58,213 nucleotides of DNA from Ruminococcus flavefaciens. Its GTDB lineage: Bacteria > Bacillota > Clostridia > Oscillospirales > Ruminococcaceae. Location: NCBI GenBank assembly GCA_023667045.1, contig JAMPAU010000011.1:1-58213 (forward strand), written 5' to 3'. Positions 1-7,336 of the stretch are shown one piece after another. The position numbers were made by a program, and so were the translations under genes. The first letter of the stretch is position 1, and every line of letters starts with the position of its first letter. The notes beneath the pieces were generated by a model. The model saw only the letters and a list, made by a program, of their open reading frames with translations. It ran no database searches and had not been told where the DNA came from.

Positions 1-1
1 A

Positions 2-142
2 AAATGGCTGTTTATGAAAAATGTGGATTTAGATGTGCATATCTGCAAAAACAAAGACGGTCTGCCGTGCATAAAATTTATGAATGGAAATCATTATGAT
101 TATGATGAATTTCTGAAAATCGAAAAGGAGGGATTACCGTGA
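2..142 (+). CDS. 3' end of an unidentified small gene (partial)
   Basis: Only the last 46 codons are in the window; the gene starts upstream of base 1. The visible part reads as an acidic, aromatic C-terminus (for example KNKDGLPCIKF, then NHYDYDEFLKIEKEG) and stops at TGA 140-142. The stop overlaps the GTG start of the next gene as GTGA, which suggests translational coupling in one operon. The AGGAGGG ribosome site of the next gene lies in its last codons. No family is recognised. It was chosen over the other frame (ATG at 4, ending after 31 codons) because of this overlap. Confidence 0.55.
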   Translation, partial: KWLFMKNVDLDVHICKNKDGLPCIKFMNGNHYDYDEFLKIEKEGLP

Positions 143-462
143 CTGAAATTGAAAAAAGATACGCTGAAAACGGTCTAAAAAACTATATTCTTAGAAATAC
201 CGACGACCTTAAAAACGTTCATGGCGTTGATGTTGTGAAAATCAAGGGTTATAAAAAACTCAATGTCAATGAGGATTTTTTCAAGAAAATGCTTGTCCGT
301 TTCTACAACGCACAGGGACTTCAGGTGCGTTCCAGAATTGAGCCGTTGGCGGTCAGATATGTGCCAAGCACCAAAAACACAAAATCATATCTTCGTTTTG
401 ATGTCAAAATCGGTGACAGAAATGAATGGTATCATTTCAATGGAAATGGTGAATGGTACTAA
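139..462 (+). CDS. hypothetical protein, 107 aa
   Basis: A basic, soluble 107-residue protein with no membrane segment or known motif. The start is GTG 139, set by AGGAGGG at 127-133 and by the 4-base overlap with the preceding gene. The C-terminal half is rich in aromatic residues and ends in repeated W-Y/H-F-N-G-N-G elements (EWYHFNGNGEWY), which look like a small beta-sheet. It sits at the end of a short operon just before the replication gene and is followed by two inverted repeats. The function is unknown; the position suggests an accessory protein of the replication region, which is only inference. Confidence 0.6.
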   Translation: MTEIEKRYAENGLKNYILRNTDDLKNVHGVDVVKIKGYKKLNVNEDFFKKMLVRFYNAQGLQVRSRIEPLAVRYVPSTKNTKSYLRFDVKIGDRNEWYHFNGNGEWY

Positions 463-470
463 GACAAAAA

Positions 471-501
471 AATGCAGCGGTTCGAGCAAAACCACTGCAT
501 T
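471..501 (+). terminator. hairpin after the 107-aa gene, 12-bp stem with one mismatch
   Basis: AATGCAGCGGTT (471-482) pairs with AACCACTGCATT (490-501) around an 8-base loop. There is no T-run downstream on the plus strand, but an A-run precedes it, so on the minus strand the stem is followed by seven Ts. It could stop transcription on the minus strand, or act as a weak bidirectional terminator. Confidence 0.45.
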
Positions 502-507
502 AAATAG

Positions 508-552
508 GGAAAACATGGATTAATTCTGTAACATTATTATATCATGTTTTCC
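508..552. repeat. perfect 10-bp inverted repeat upstream of the primase-helicase gene
   Basis: GGAAAACATG (508-517) and CATGTTTTCC (543-552) are perfect inverted copies separated by 25 AT-rich bases. The spacing of arm centres is about 35 bp. No T-run follows, so an operator or replication-protein site for the gene starting at 605 is more likely than a terminator. The bound protein is unknown. Confidence 0.45.
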
Positions 553-604
553 TCAAAAAGTCAATACTTTTCTGAAAAGAAAATCAGAAAATCAGGAGGA
601 ATTT

Positions 605-2104
605 ATGTTAAAAATCAAACCCGAAAATGTACATTACACGACTCCGGAAAGTGCATACAATGCCGGAGAACTGCTGTACAAAAAGCAACTCACAAACAGC
701 GAAACAGATGAAACTTTCTATCAGGTTCGCCCGATTTTCGTCGTTGATAACGGCGACAAGGTAAAAATTTCAGTGCCGTTTTTATACAAGTTTTTTCAGA
801 AATCGGAAACTTGTATCATGCTCCGCAACGGAGCTTTGGACAGCGAAATCCGCTACATATACAAGGACGGCGTTTATCAGACCGCCAACGACAGCGATAT
901 AATGCAGATTTTAATGCGATATATTGAGGATTTTAATATCCGGCTTGTTAGTCCGGCAATTCTGAAACAGGCTCTTGAACTACTGGACTGCACCTGTCTG
1001 CACTGTCCGCACAACATCATGAACACAAGTGAAGATTACATAAATTTCAGAAATGGCGTTCTGAATATCGACACTTTGCAACTCACTCCGCACACGCCAC
1101 ATCTTATGTCATCAATTCAAATTCCGTGCAACTGGAACGGAAAAGAAAGTCCGACACCTAATTTTGACGGCTTTTTAAATACGTTCACAAACGGCGATAT
1201 TCAGACACAGCAACTGCTTTTGGAGTACATCGGAGCGATTATTTCCAACATTCAGGGCTGGCGTTTTAAAAAAGCGTTGTTTCTGCTCGGCAAGGGCGAT
1301 ACCGGAAAAAGTACGCTGATAAATCTGATTGCAATGCTTCTGGGTTCTAAGAACGTTGCCGAACGTGACCTTAAAAGCCTCAATGAACGCTTCGGAAAAA
1401 CTGCTGCATACAACAAACGTCTGATTTACTCAAACGATTTGTCGTTCATGAAAATTGAGGAAAATGCGGTTTTCAAAAATCTTACCGGCGGTGACTCGAT
1501 TTCAATTGAGTTTAAAAACAGAGAGCCATTTGATTTCAAATTCAAGGGTTTTCTGCTGTACGGAATGAACGATTTACCACATTTTGGCGGTGACAAGGGC
1601 GACCACGTTTACAACCGCATTATCATTGTGAAATGTCAGAATATCGTGTCAAAAGATAAGCTCGACCCTAATCTTTTGCAGAAACTTTATGATGAGCGTG
1701 ACGGGATAATTTACAAGGCGGTTATGGCTTTGAGAGAGGCGGTCGGAAGAAACTATCAATTCAGTATCACACAAGACTGTCTCGAAAATCTCACTGAGTA
1801 TAAACGTGAAAATTCCTATCCGGTGGAATTCTGGACAACCTATACACGACCGCTTTTTGCCGACGAAAAACCTTGTCTGACTTCACAGAAAATTTACGAA
1901 TTTTTCCGTCACTGGTGTGATGAACAGGGTCTTAAACGTATTCCGTCAGCACCTGAATTTCGCAAAGAGATTTCGGCATTCTGCAAGAAAAACTGGTGCG
2001 ATATGACTAAGCGTTTCAAAACCGGCGTTATGCTTACTGAAAATGAAATGAATACGCAATGGAGAGAAGAACACCCGTATTTCTACATTGGCAGTGTGAT
2101 GTAG
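605..2104 (+). CDS. D5/P4-type DNA primase-helicase (SF3), plasmid/ICE replication
   Basis: Replication initiator or helicase of the phage P4 alpha/poxvirus D5 type: an SF3 AAA+ ATPase that unwinds an origin. The Walker A motif is clear near residues 227-237 (LLGKGDTGKST), followed by an acidic B-motif region (RLIYSNDLSF) and a sensor-like segment (LYGMNDLPHFGGD). The N-terminal 150 residues contain Cys/His pairs (CTCLHCPHN) that resemble the D5_N region; no separate archaeo-eukaryotic primase domain is obvious, so priming activity is uncertain. At 499 aa it is shorter than full P4-type proteins (about 700-800 aa). The start is ATG 605 after AGGAGGA (595-601). It is followed directly by an origin-like repeat region and then parA/parB, which suggests the element replicates autonomously at some stage. 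Confidence 0.85.
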   Translation: MLKIKPENVHYTTPESAYNAGELLYKKQLTNSETDETFYQVRPIFVVDNGDKVKISVPFLYKFFQKSETCIMLRNGALDSEIRYIYKDGVYQTANDSDIMQILMRYIEDFNIRLVSPAILKQALELLDCTCLHCPHNIMNTSEDYINFRNGVLNIDTLQLTPHTPHLMSSIQIPCNWNGKESPTPNFDGFLNTFTNGDIQTQQLLLEYIGAIISNIQGWRFKKALFLLGKGDTGKSTLINLIAMLLGSKNVAERDLKSLNERFGKTAAYNKRLIYSNDLSFMKIEENAVFKNLTGGDSISIEFKNREPFDFKFKGFLLYGMNDLPHFGGDKGDHVYNRIIIVKCQNIVSKDKLDPNLLQKLYDERDGIIYKAVMALREAVGRNYQFSITQDCLENLTEYKRENSYPVEFWTTYTRPLFADEKPCLTSQKIYEFFRHWCDEQGLKRIPSAPEFRKEISAFCKKNWCDMTKRFKTGVMLTENEMNTQWREEHPYFYIGSVM

Positions 2105-2419
2105 TCAAATGTAGGTGCGGTGTAGATAGGCTTCACCATAAAAAAACGCTGTTTTTCGGACAATGGGAATAGTGGGTGTAGGTGGTGTAGGTGAAAATGA
2201 CTTGCATTCCTATATAAAATAATATTTTTTCCTATAAAAATAAAAATTACCTACACCACCTACATCATTAAAAATATACATCTATGAAAAATGGCTTAGT
2301 ACAGGCGAAAATTACAGGTGTATATATTGGTGTAACCACATTGAAAAAAGTGTATGCACTGAATTTACCTACATTGATATTTCTTTTTCAGTAAAGTAAT
2401 TCAGAAAGGTTTAAATATT
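2105..2419. other. 315-bp non-coding region with GTAGGTG repeats and a 15-bp inverted repeat; candidate replication origin
   Basis: No gene was found here. The sequence has several copies of a G/T-rich word related to GTAGGTG: one near 2111-2124, two fused in 2178-2192 (GTAGGTGGTGTAGGT), and the exact inverse ACCTACACCACCTAC at 2249-2263; ACCTAC recurs near 2367. Between the 15-bp arms lies a 56-bp AT-rich stretch. Iterons plus AT-rich DNA next to an SF3 helicase gene and a partition operon are typical of plasmid origins; the assignment here is inference from position and repeats. Confidence 0.5.
2381..2391 (+). repeat. CTTTTTCAG motif, upstream copy
   Basis: TTCTTTTTCAG followed by TAAAGTAATTCAGAAAGG runs into the ribosome site of the gene at 2420. 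It matches the post-stop copies at 4706, 15562 and 23334, but here no gene ends just before it. Confidence 0.6.
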
Positions 2420-2803
2420 ATGAATATTGTAAACTGCGACGTTGCATTTAGGGGCAAAAGCATAAGCACTGGCGAATGGGTTTATGGCGTGCCGGTTTCA
2501 AATTCACGCAAAACTTGTATTGTCAGGCTGAACGATTCAGATGAGCTGACAAGTATTCAGGTTATTCCGGAAACAGTCGGACAATTCACGGAACTTTACG
2601 ACAAGAAAGGCAACGGAATTTGTGTCGGTGATATAGTATTTTATCGCAATATGTTTTTTCAGATAAAATGGATTGATTATTTCGGAATGTTCACTGCTGA
2701 AAATGATAAAATCCCTAAAGTCATATTGTTAAGCAACATCAACCGTAAGGTCGAAATTATCGGAAATATCCATGATAATCCGGAATTGCTGAAAAATTTA
2801 TAA
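2420..2803 (+). CDS. YopX family protein
   Basis: A 127-residue small protein of the YopX family, common on phages and ICEs. It shows the family pattern throughout: FRGKSISTGEWVYG at the N-terminus, VIPETVGQFTELYDKKGN in the middle, GDIVFYRN after it, and the C-terminal IGNIHDNPELL. The biochemical role of YopX is not known. The start is ATG 2420 after AGAAAGG. The gene sits between the origin-like region and parA, so it probably belongs to the replication/partition transcript. Confidence 0.9.
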   Translation: MNIVNCDVAFRGKSISTGEWVYGVPVSNSRKTCIVRLNDSDELTSIQVIPETVGQFTELYDKKGNGICVGDIVFYRNMFFQIKWIDYFGMFTAENDKIPKVILLSNINRKVEIIGNIHDNPELLKNL

Positions 2804-2861
2804 ACGGTTCTTGGAGAAGAACATAAAAAAATACTACTCTTTTATTACGAGGTTTGAATAT

Positions 2862-3533
2862 ATGGAAAACACTAAAAAAATCGGAATTTTCAACAACAAG
2901 GGCGGAGTTGCAAAAACAACTTCCGTTATCAATCTGGCGTACAGCTTCCAGAAAAAAGACAAAAACGTGCTTGTCGTGGACTGCGACACACAGGAAAACT
3001 GCTTCTCGTTCTTTATGACAAACAGAAATGCAAGTCCGATTTTACCGACGGACTATGAAAAAATCTCCCACACAACTTGGGAACGCTACAAAAATCTCAC
3101 TGAAAAAGAAATAACAGTCTTTGACTGTATTCTGTTCGATTTACCGCCGACAATCAGTGATGAGGTCAGACAGATAATCAGGCACTTTGACGTGATTTAT
3201 GTTCCGACTATTCTCGGTGAATTTGAAATAGCCGGTCTGAAAAGAGTAACGGACGAAATCAACAAACAGGGCGTAAAACTGGGTGGAGTGTTTGTGACTA
3301 TGTATCAGGCACACAACGATTCGGAAATTATTGAGGAATTCAGAAAAATTCTGCAAGACAGACTTATGAAAACAGTTATTCCCTATTCAAAGACAGTCCG
3401 TGAAAGTCAGAAAGAGGGACTGCCGATTGAAGCGTATTTCCGTGAAAAGAACGTCCCGAAAAATAAAAATTCATGGAAAATCGTAAACGCTTATGAGGAA
3501 CTCGCAAACGAAATTTTAGGAGGTTGCAAATAA
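2862..3533 (+). CDS. parA: ParA/Soj-type partition ATPase
   Basis: Walker-type partition ATPase that would work with the ParB encoded next door to segregate an extrachromosomal form. The deviant Walker A near residues 8-17 (NNKGGVAKTT) carries the signature lysine; Walker A' (VVDCDTQENC) and Walker B (FDCILFDLPPTISDE) follow. The 223-aa length and absence of an N-terminal helix-turn-helix fit the short plasmid type (Ib). Start: ATG 2862 preceded by CGAGG; an in-frame TTG at 2811 would add 17 residues but lacks a comparable site and leaves the Walker A unusually far in. The stop overlaps the parB start as TAATG, so the two proteins are translationally coupled. Confidence 0.9.
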   Translation: MENTKKIGIFNNKGGVAKTTSVINLAYSFQKKDKNVLVVDCDTQENCFSFFMTNRNASPILPTDYEKISHTTWERYKNLTEKEITVFDCILFDLPPTISDEVRQIIRHFDVIYVPTILGEFEIAGLKRVTDEINKQGVKLGGVFVTMYQAHNDSEIIEEFRKILQDRLMKTVIPYSKTVRESQKEGLPIEAYFREKNVPKNKNSWKIVNAYEELANEILGGCK

Positions 3534-4705
3534 TGGCAAAAATGATGTTAAAAAATCTCGGTGCAATCGTTGCAAATACGCTTACCGACAGCATAAAGAT
3601 GATTGATATTGACGAGCTGCACAACTCTGAGGATAACTTTTTCGATATAAACCGCATTGAAGAATTTGCGGAAACAATTCTCGGTCAGGGCGGAATAAAA
3701 GACAATCTGGTTGTTCGTCCGCTTGATAACGGCGGTTATGAAATTATCAGCGGTCACAGAAGAAGAGCTGCGGTGCAGTATTTACTTGATAACGGGGAAA
3801 ACATTTCCCGTTATCTGCCCTGTCTGGTTCAGAATTATGAAGATAATGACGACAAACTTCTTGACATCGTTCTGATGAACGTCTCAAGCCGTCAGATTTC
3901 GGACTCTGAAATGTGGAAAAGCTATGAAATCGTTGACAGAATTCTTAAAAACAAAAAAAGCAAGGGTGAAAAATTCGGACGTGTGAGAGACAAGTTAGCT
4001 GAATATCTGGGCGTTTCCACATCGCAAGTCAAGAAAATTCAGAACATTGATAATAATGCAATTGAACCTGTAAAAAATGCTATCGAAAACGGTGAACTGT
4101 CAATCTCTACTGCTAATGAAATCGCTAAACTTGATGAAAATGAACAGGAAGAACTTATAGAAAAATCCGATTTAAATACCATAAGGCACAAAGATGTCAA
4201 GAAAATAAATGACAGTAAAAAATGTGGTACATGTACCACATTTTCAGAAAATGATACATCAGATTATAATACAGAAACAGAAGAAACTGATTTTACAGAA
4301 AATGACATGAATGAACTCAGTGATGAACTTGAAAAAAGTGGTACATGTACCACTTTTTCAGAAGACGATATAGCAGAACCAGATGAGGAAGAAACAGAAG
4401 ATATTGACTTTGACAGCGATTTTCCGGACAATAATATGCCGGAATCTGATGAAGAAACTGATATTGATGATGATTTTTCAGAAAACGATGTATCAGAACA
4501 CGACGAACCAACACCAGAAATCGCTCTTTCTGAATTTGTTTACAAGAATTATTTTGACATCGAATCAATTTTAACTACATATGTCAACATGATTAATATG
4601 ACTGATGATGCAGATGAGTTTGAAATAGAACTTATTGAAAAGTTTCAGAAACTTCTGTACCAAACCAAAGAAGCCGAAAGAAACAAGGCACGTCTCAGAC
4701 CTTGA
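3533..4705 (+). CDS. parB: ParB-family DNA-binding partition protein with a long acidic tail
   Basis: Centromere-binding partner of ParA. The N-terminal ParB/Srx-type domain shows LVVRPLDNGGYEIISGHRR, the GHRRR box used for CTP binding in ParB, followed by the helix-turn-helix region (LAEYLGVSTSQVKKIQNI, near residues 155-172). From about residue 225 the protein becomes a low-complexity acidic tail with repeated S-E-N-D/S-E-D-D units, unusual for ParB, ending in a short helical segment that may dimerise. Two perfect 26-bp palindromes lie in this tail (4219-4244 and 4333-4358). Start: ATG 3533 after AGGAGG (3518-3523), overlapping the parA stop by one base. The acidic tail may have expanded partly because of the DNA sites it carries (inference). 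Confidence 0.88.
   Translation: MAKMMLKNLGAIVANTLTDSIKMIDIDELHNSEDNFFDINRIEEFAETILGQGGIKDNLVVRPLDNGGYEIISGHRRRAAVQYLLDNGENISRYLPCLVQNYEDNDDKLLDIVLMNVSSRQISDSEMWKSYEIVDRILKNKKSKGEKFGRVRDKLAEYLGVSTSQVKKIQNIDNNAIEPVKNAIENGELSISTANEIAKLDENEQEELIEKSDLNTIRHKDVKKINDSKKCGTCTTFSENDTSDYNTETEETDFTENDMNELSDELEKSGTCTTFSEDDIAEPDEEETEDIDFDSDFPDNNMPESDEETDIDDDFSENDVSEHDEPTPEIALSEFVYKNYFDIESILTTYVNMINMTDDADEFEIELIEKFQKLLYQTKEAERNKARLRP
4219..4244. promoter_or_regulatory. parS-like palindrome, copy 1, inside parB
   Basis: Perfect 26-bp palindrome with the core GTGGTACATGTACCAC at 4224-4239 and A/T flanks. The 16-bp core length equals that of known ParB sites. It is read as coding sequence (GTCTTFSEND) in parB. 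It could also bind another regulator. Confidence 0.6.
4333..4358. promoter_or_regulatory. parS-like palindrome, copy 2, inside parB
   Basis: Second perfect 26-bp palindrome, 114 bp downstream of the first (start to start), with the identical 16-bp core GTGGTACATGTACCAC at 4338-4353 and different but again perfectly symmetric flanks. It encodes GTCTTFSEDD. The changed yet still symmetric flanks argue for selection on the DNA. Confidence 0.6.
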
Positions 4706-4718
4706 TTTTCTTTTTCAG
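4706..4718 (+). repeat. post-stop TTTTCTTTTTCAG motif (after parB)
   Basis: The motif begins at the base after the parB TGA and continues AAAAGTACAGAAAGGAG into the next ribosome site. Confidence 0.75.
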
Positions 4719-4743
4719 AAAAGTACAGAAAGGAGAACTAAAA

Positions 4744-5715
4744 TTGTATTTAAGAAATATAAAAATTATTGTCTGTGCAATGGCTTTGGTAGGCTGTACC
4801 GCCGTTTCAACCGATACAAAAGCTGTGTCAACGACTGCCACAAGAAATGCAAAATATTCTGAAATGCGGACTACAACGACTTCAAAAAGCAAAACACGAA
4901 AAGTTACTACTACATCGAAAAATTCAAAACCTGTGACAACTACAACAACTACTGCAACATATCCGTTTGCTATCGCCAAAAATCCGACTGTATCGGCGGT
5001 ATCTGTTTCTTGCCTGAAAATTGAATGGGAATCCGACAATAAACGTTCATATAGCGTGCTTGCAACAACGCAAGCACCTTATGCCGAAAATATACACTAT
5101 GTTTTTTCCGGAAATAATATCTGTTACATAACGGGCTTGCGTGAAAATTCCGACTATCATATTACGCTTACGCCTATCGCCGAAACAAATGAAAATATTA
5201 TATGTGTTCCGTTTGAACTGGACGGTCACACGCAAGCTGTTGAAGTTATAGAGGAGTTTGAACGTGAGGACGGTTGGACTTCATGCTTTGCCGGAGAACG
5301 TGCTTCCGGATTAACGCTAATGCCGTCAAGCGGTGCGATTTACGGTTCATTTGCAGATAACATTACCGGAACGGGTATCAGACGTAAAGCCAACGGCGAT
5401 TATTGCTGTGCTATGGGGCTTTTCTATGGTGTTGTCGGTGACAGATTTCTGATTGAACTGGATAACGGAATACAGTTTACAGTGCAAATCTGCGACAGCA
5501 AGGGTTGGGCAGATGATTCAGACGGCGACGAAATTCCGGACGGTAAATTTCACTGGTTCGGCGGTGAGGGTAACGGAAAATGTATTGTAGAATTTATCTA
5601 TGATGATTATAAAATACCGCCGATAGTTGCTTTTTATGGCTCTTGGGGCATAGGAAACTGGAACGGTCTTAATCTTTGCTCCAATATATCCTCGATAAAG
5701 AAAATCAACTATTAA
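4744..5715 (+). CDS. predicted lipoprotein with Thr-rich linker and FN3-like domain
   Basis: A 323-residue secreted protein probably anchored in the membrane by lipid. It begins with a short basic region, a hydrophobic stretch and the lipobox LVGC (cysteine near residue 17). A Ser/Thr/Lys-rich linker of about 50 residues follows, then an FN3-like beta domain (S-C-L-K-I-E-W-E-S, Y-I-T-G-L-R-E-N-S-D-Y-H-I), and a C-terminal beta-rich domain of about 160 residues (GDRFLIELDNGIQFTVQICD) that is not recognised. Start: TTG 4744 after AGGAG (4731-4735); the upstream ATG at 4702 overlaps parB and has no site. Likely a cell-surface accessory factor of the ICE; no enzymatic motif is claimed. Confidence 0.7.
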   Translation: MYLRNIKIIVCAMALVGCTAVSTDTKAVSTTATRNAKYSEMRTTTTSKSKTRKVTTTSKNSKPVTTTTTTATYPFAIAKNPTVSAVSVSCLKIEWESDNKRSYSVLATTQAPYAENIHYVFSGNNICYITGLRENSDYHITLTPIAETNENIICVPFELDGHTQAVEVIEEFEREDGWTSCFAGERASGLTLMPSSGAIYGSFADNITGTGIRRKANGDYCCAMGLFYGVVGDRFLIELDNGIQFTVQICDSKGWADDSDGDEIPDGKFHWFGGEGNGKCIVEFIYDDYKIPPIVAFYGSWGIGNWNGLNLCSNISSIKKINY

Positions 5716-5830
5716 ATATCGTAAAAAATTGGAGGATAGATAAATTATGTCAATCAATCTCAATAAAGAAAAAATCAACGAAAACAAAGAGACTACTGTT
5801 TTTTCGGATGAAAACTTCGAGAACATCAAT
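5713..5830 (+). repeat. duplicated leader plus N-terminal cassette, copy 1
   Basis: About 118 bp covering the untranslated leader (TAAATATCGTAAAAAA, then ATAGATAAATTATGTC) and the first 28 codons of the gene at 5747. It aligns with 6604-6722 at roughly 80-85% by eye. Confidence 0.8.
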
Positions 5831-6547
5831 TTAAACAACATTATGGAAAACAAGCGTATTTTCATACCTTATGATGAACTGCCAGACAGTGAAGAAATGC
5901 GTTATTCATACCTTGAAAGTTTGGTATCGTTTATTGAACGCAAAACCGAAAAGCATTGTTCATATTTTCCTGTCAATGAAACTGAACCTTATGAAGTAAG
6001 CGGATTTTACATTCAGACAGCTACAGAACTTAAGGACAGAAACGGTGTATATGTAAGCAACAACGACTTTGTTTATGATAAAAACGGCGTAAAATGGCAC
6101 GTTACTTATTATTACAAAAATAATCAGCTGTGCATACTTATAGACAATGACAGCTCCGGATATGTAGTTGTTTCCGGTCTTTCAGATTTTTCACTTAATC
6201 CTGATGACGATTTTGATGACGACGATTTAGATTTAGTAGGAGAAATTTCCGATGATAAAAAAACTCCTGATAAAATAAGTATTGCAAAAATAGCACTATT
6301 GGTAATAGTATGTGTGATTGCAATCATACTACTAATATATTCTCTCATATATCTTGACAACTTTATAACAGAATTTTCAGAAAATTTATTCAAAGAAATG
6401 GAAAAAACAGAAAGCAATGAATTATCACCACTAACTGAAATGAATAAATTAATAAAGGAAATGTTAATCATGTTATTTCGTATATGGGCTATAATAATAC
6501 CATTTATTACTATAAGACAAATAATTAAAAATCATTTTCGTAGGTAG
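5747..6547 (+). CDS. unknown membrane protein, 266 aa (paralogous N-terminus)
   Basis: The N-terminus (NLNKEKINENKE, then VFSDENFENIN) is shared with the protein at 6639. A soluble region of about 140 residues follows with a small beta-type domain (ELKDRNGVYVSNNDFVYDKNGVKWHV), then an Asp-rich stretch, a strong transmembrane helix (IALLVIVCVIAIILLIYSLIYL), an amphipathic segment and a second hydrophobic helix near the C-terminus, which ends in basic residues. The A+T content is higher than in the conjugation genes. Start: ATG 5747 after GGAGG. No known family. The middle domain slightly resembles the YopX-type phrase D-x-N-G-x-x-V-x-x-x-D, which is not enough for a call. Confidence 0.65.
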   Translation: MSINLNKEKINENKETTVFSDENFENINLNNIMENKRIFIPYDELPDSEEMRYSYLESLVSFIERKTEKHCSYFPVNETEPYEVSGFYIQTATELKDRNGVYVSNNDFVYDKNGVKWHVTYYYKNNQLCILIDNDSSGYVVVSGLSDFSLNPDDDFDDDDLDLVGEISDDKKTPDKISIAKIALLVIVCVIAIILLIYSLIYLDNFITEFSENLFKEMEKTESNELSPLTEMNKLIKEMLIMLFRIWAIIIPFITIRQIIKNHFRR

Positions 6548-6603
6548 GCATTAATATGTTCTGCGAACAGTAAGGAGGTGAATTACTTTACAAATACTTA
6601 AAC

Positions 6604-6722
6604 ATTAAATATCGCTAAAAAAGGAGAATAGATAAATTATGTCTGTCAATCTCAATAAAGAAAAAATTGGCGAAAACAAAGAATCTGCTGTTTTTTCTGA
6701 TGAACATTTTGAGAACGTTAAT
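6604..6722 (+). repeat. duplicated leader plus N-terminal cassette, copy 2
   Basis: The second copy of the 5713-5830 cassette, preceding and opening the gene at 6639. Similarity stops right after codon 28, where an in-gene AGGAGGTGAATAAC follows. Confidence 0.8.
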
Positions 6723-7319
6723 GAGGAGGTGAATAACATAGATAAATTCGATTATGAGGGAATATCACTGCATTCTAAGTCTTGGGAAGAATCAGAAAAG
6801 AAACTGAAAGACAGTATTGATAGCTGTAATTCGGTCAGCAAGTTAAGAAAACTTCGCCAGTTATCTGAATCGACATTAGAACAAATCAGACTTTCAAAGG
6901 TATTTTTTAGATGTGAAAGTAATGTTAATCATACAAAAATTTCACTTTCGTTATATGACGGTACGGAATTTATGAGTTTTATTTGCTTAGGCTGCATTAA
7001 AGAAGTTTTTCCGGACGAACAGGAAGAAATATTGAAATGCATATCGCATATTTATGAAGCAAGTATAAACCGCATTGATGAACGTCTGATAGTCGTTAAA
7101 AAGCTAAACGAAAAGGAAAAAACAAAAGATTTTATTACATCTATAATTATGGTGATTTTAGGAGTTATTTTCTTCGTATTTCACCAAAATATAGCTGAAA
7201 TTATAAATTTAAATTCTATGAAAAAAACAGTAGATATTTTGCTACTTTGTTTAGGAATGTTATTCATGATGAAACCGGCTTTTATAGCGATGAAGTGGTT
7301 TATAAGGGAAAATTTATAG
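6639..7319 (+). CDS. unknown membrane protein, 226 aa (paralogous N-terminus)
   Basis: It shares the first 28 residues with the protein at 5747 (NLNKEKIGENKE, VFSDEHFENVN) but nothing obvious afterwards. A charged helical region (residues 30-130) with several cysteines is followed by two hydrophobic helices at the C-terminus (FITSIIMVILGVIFFVFHQ and VDILLLCLGMLFMMKPAFIA). Start: ATG 6639 after AGGAG. At 6723-6735 the coding sequence contains AATGAGGAGGTGA, a strong ribosome site exactly at the end of the shared module, as if the cassette had been fused in front of a once independent reading frame. Function unknown. Confidence 0.65.
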   Translation: MSVNLNKEKIGENKESAVFSDEHFENVNEEVNNIDKFDYEGISLHSKSWEESEKKLKDSIDSCNSVSKLRKLRQLSESTLEQIRLSKVFFRCESNVNHTKISLSLYDGTEFMSFICLGCIKEVFPDEQEEILKCISHIYEASINRIDERLIVVKKLNEKEKTKDFITSIIMVILGVIFFVFHQNIAEIINLNSMKKTVDILLLCLGMLFMMKPAFIAMKWFIRENL

Positions 7320-7336
7320 AAAGGAGCATTAATACA

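Noticed and set aside
2811-2861. TTG start at 2811 for parA
   Set aside because: It would add 17 residues before the normal ParA beginning; ATG 2862 has its own ribosome site.
7247-7336. ATG start at 7247 for the exonuclease-like gene
   Set aside because: It lies within the previous gene and has no ribosome site; TTG 7337 has a good one and matches the usual N-terminus.
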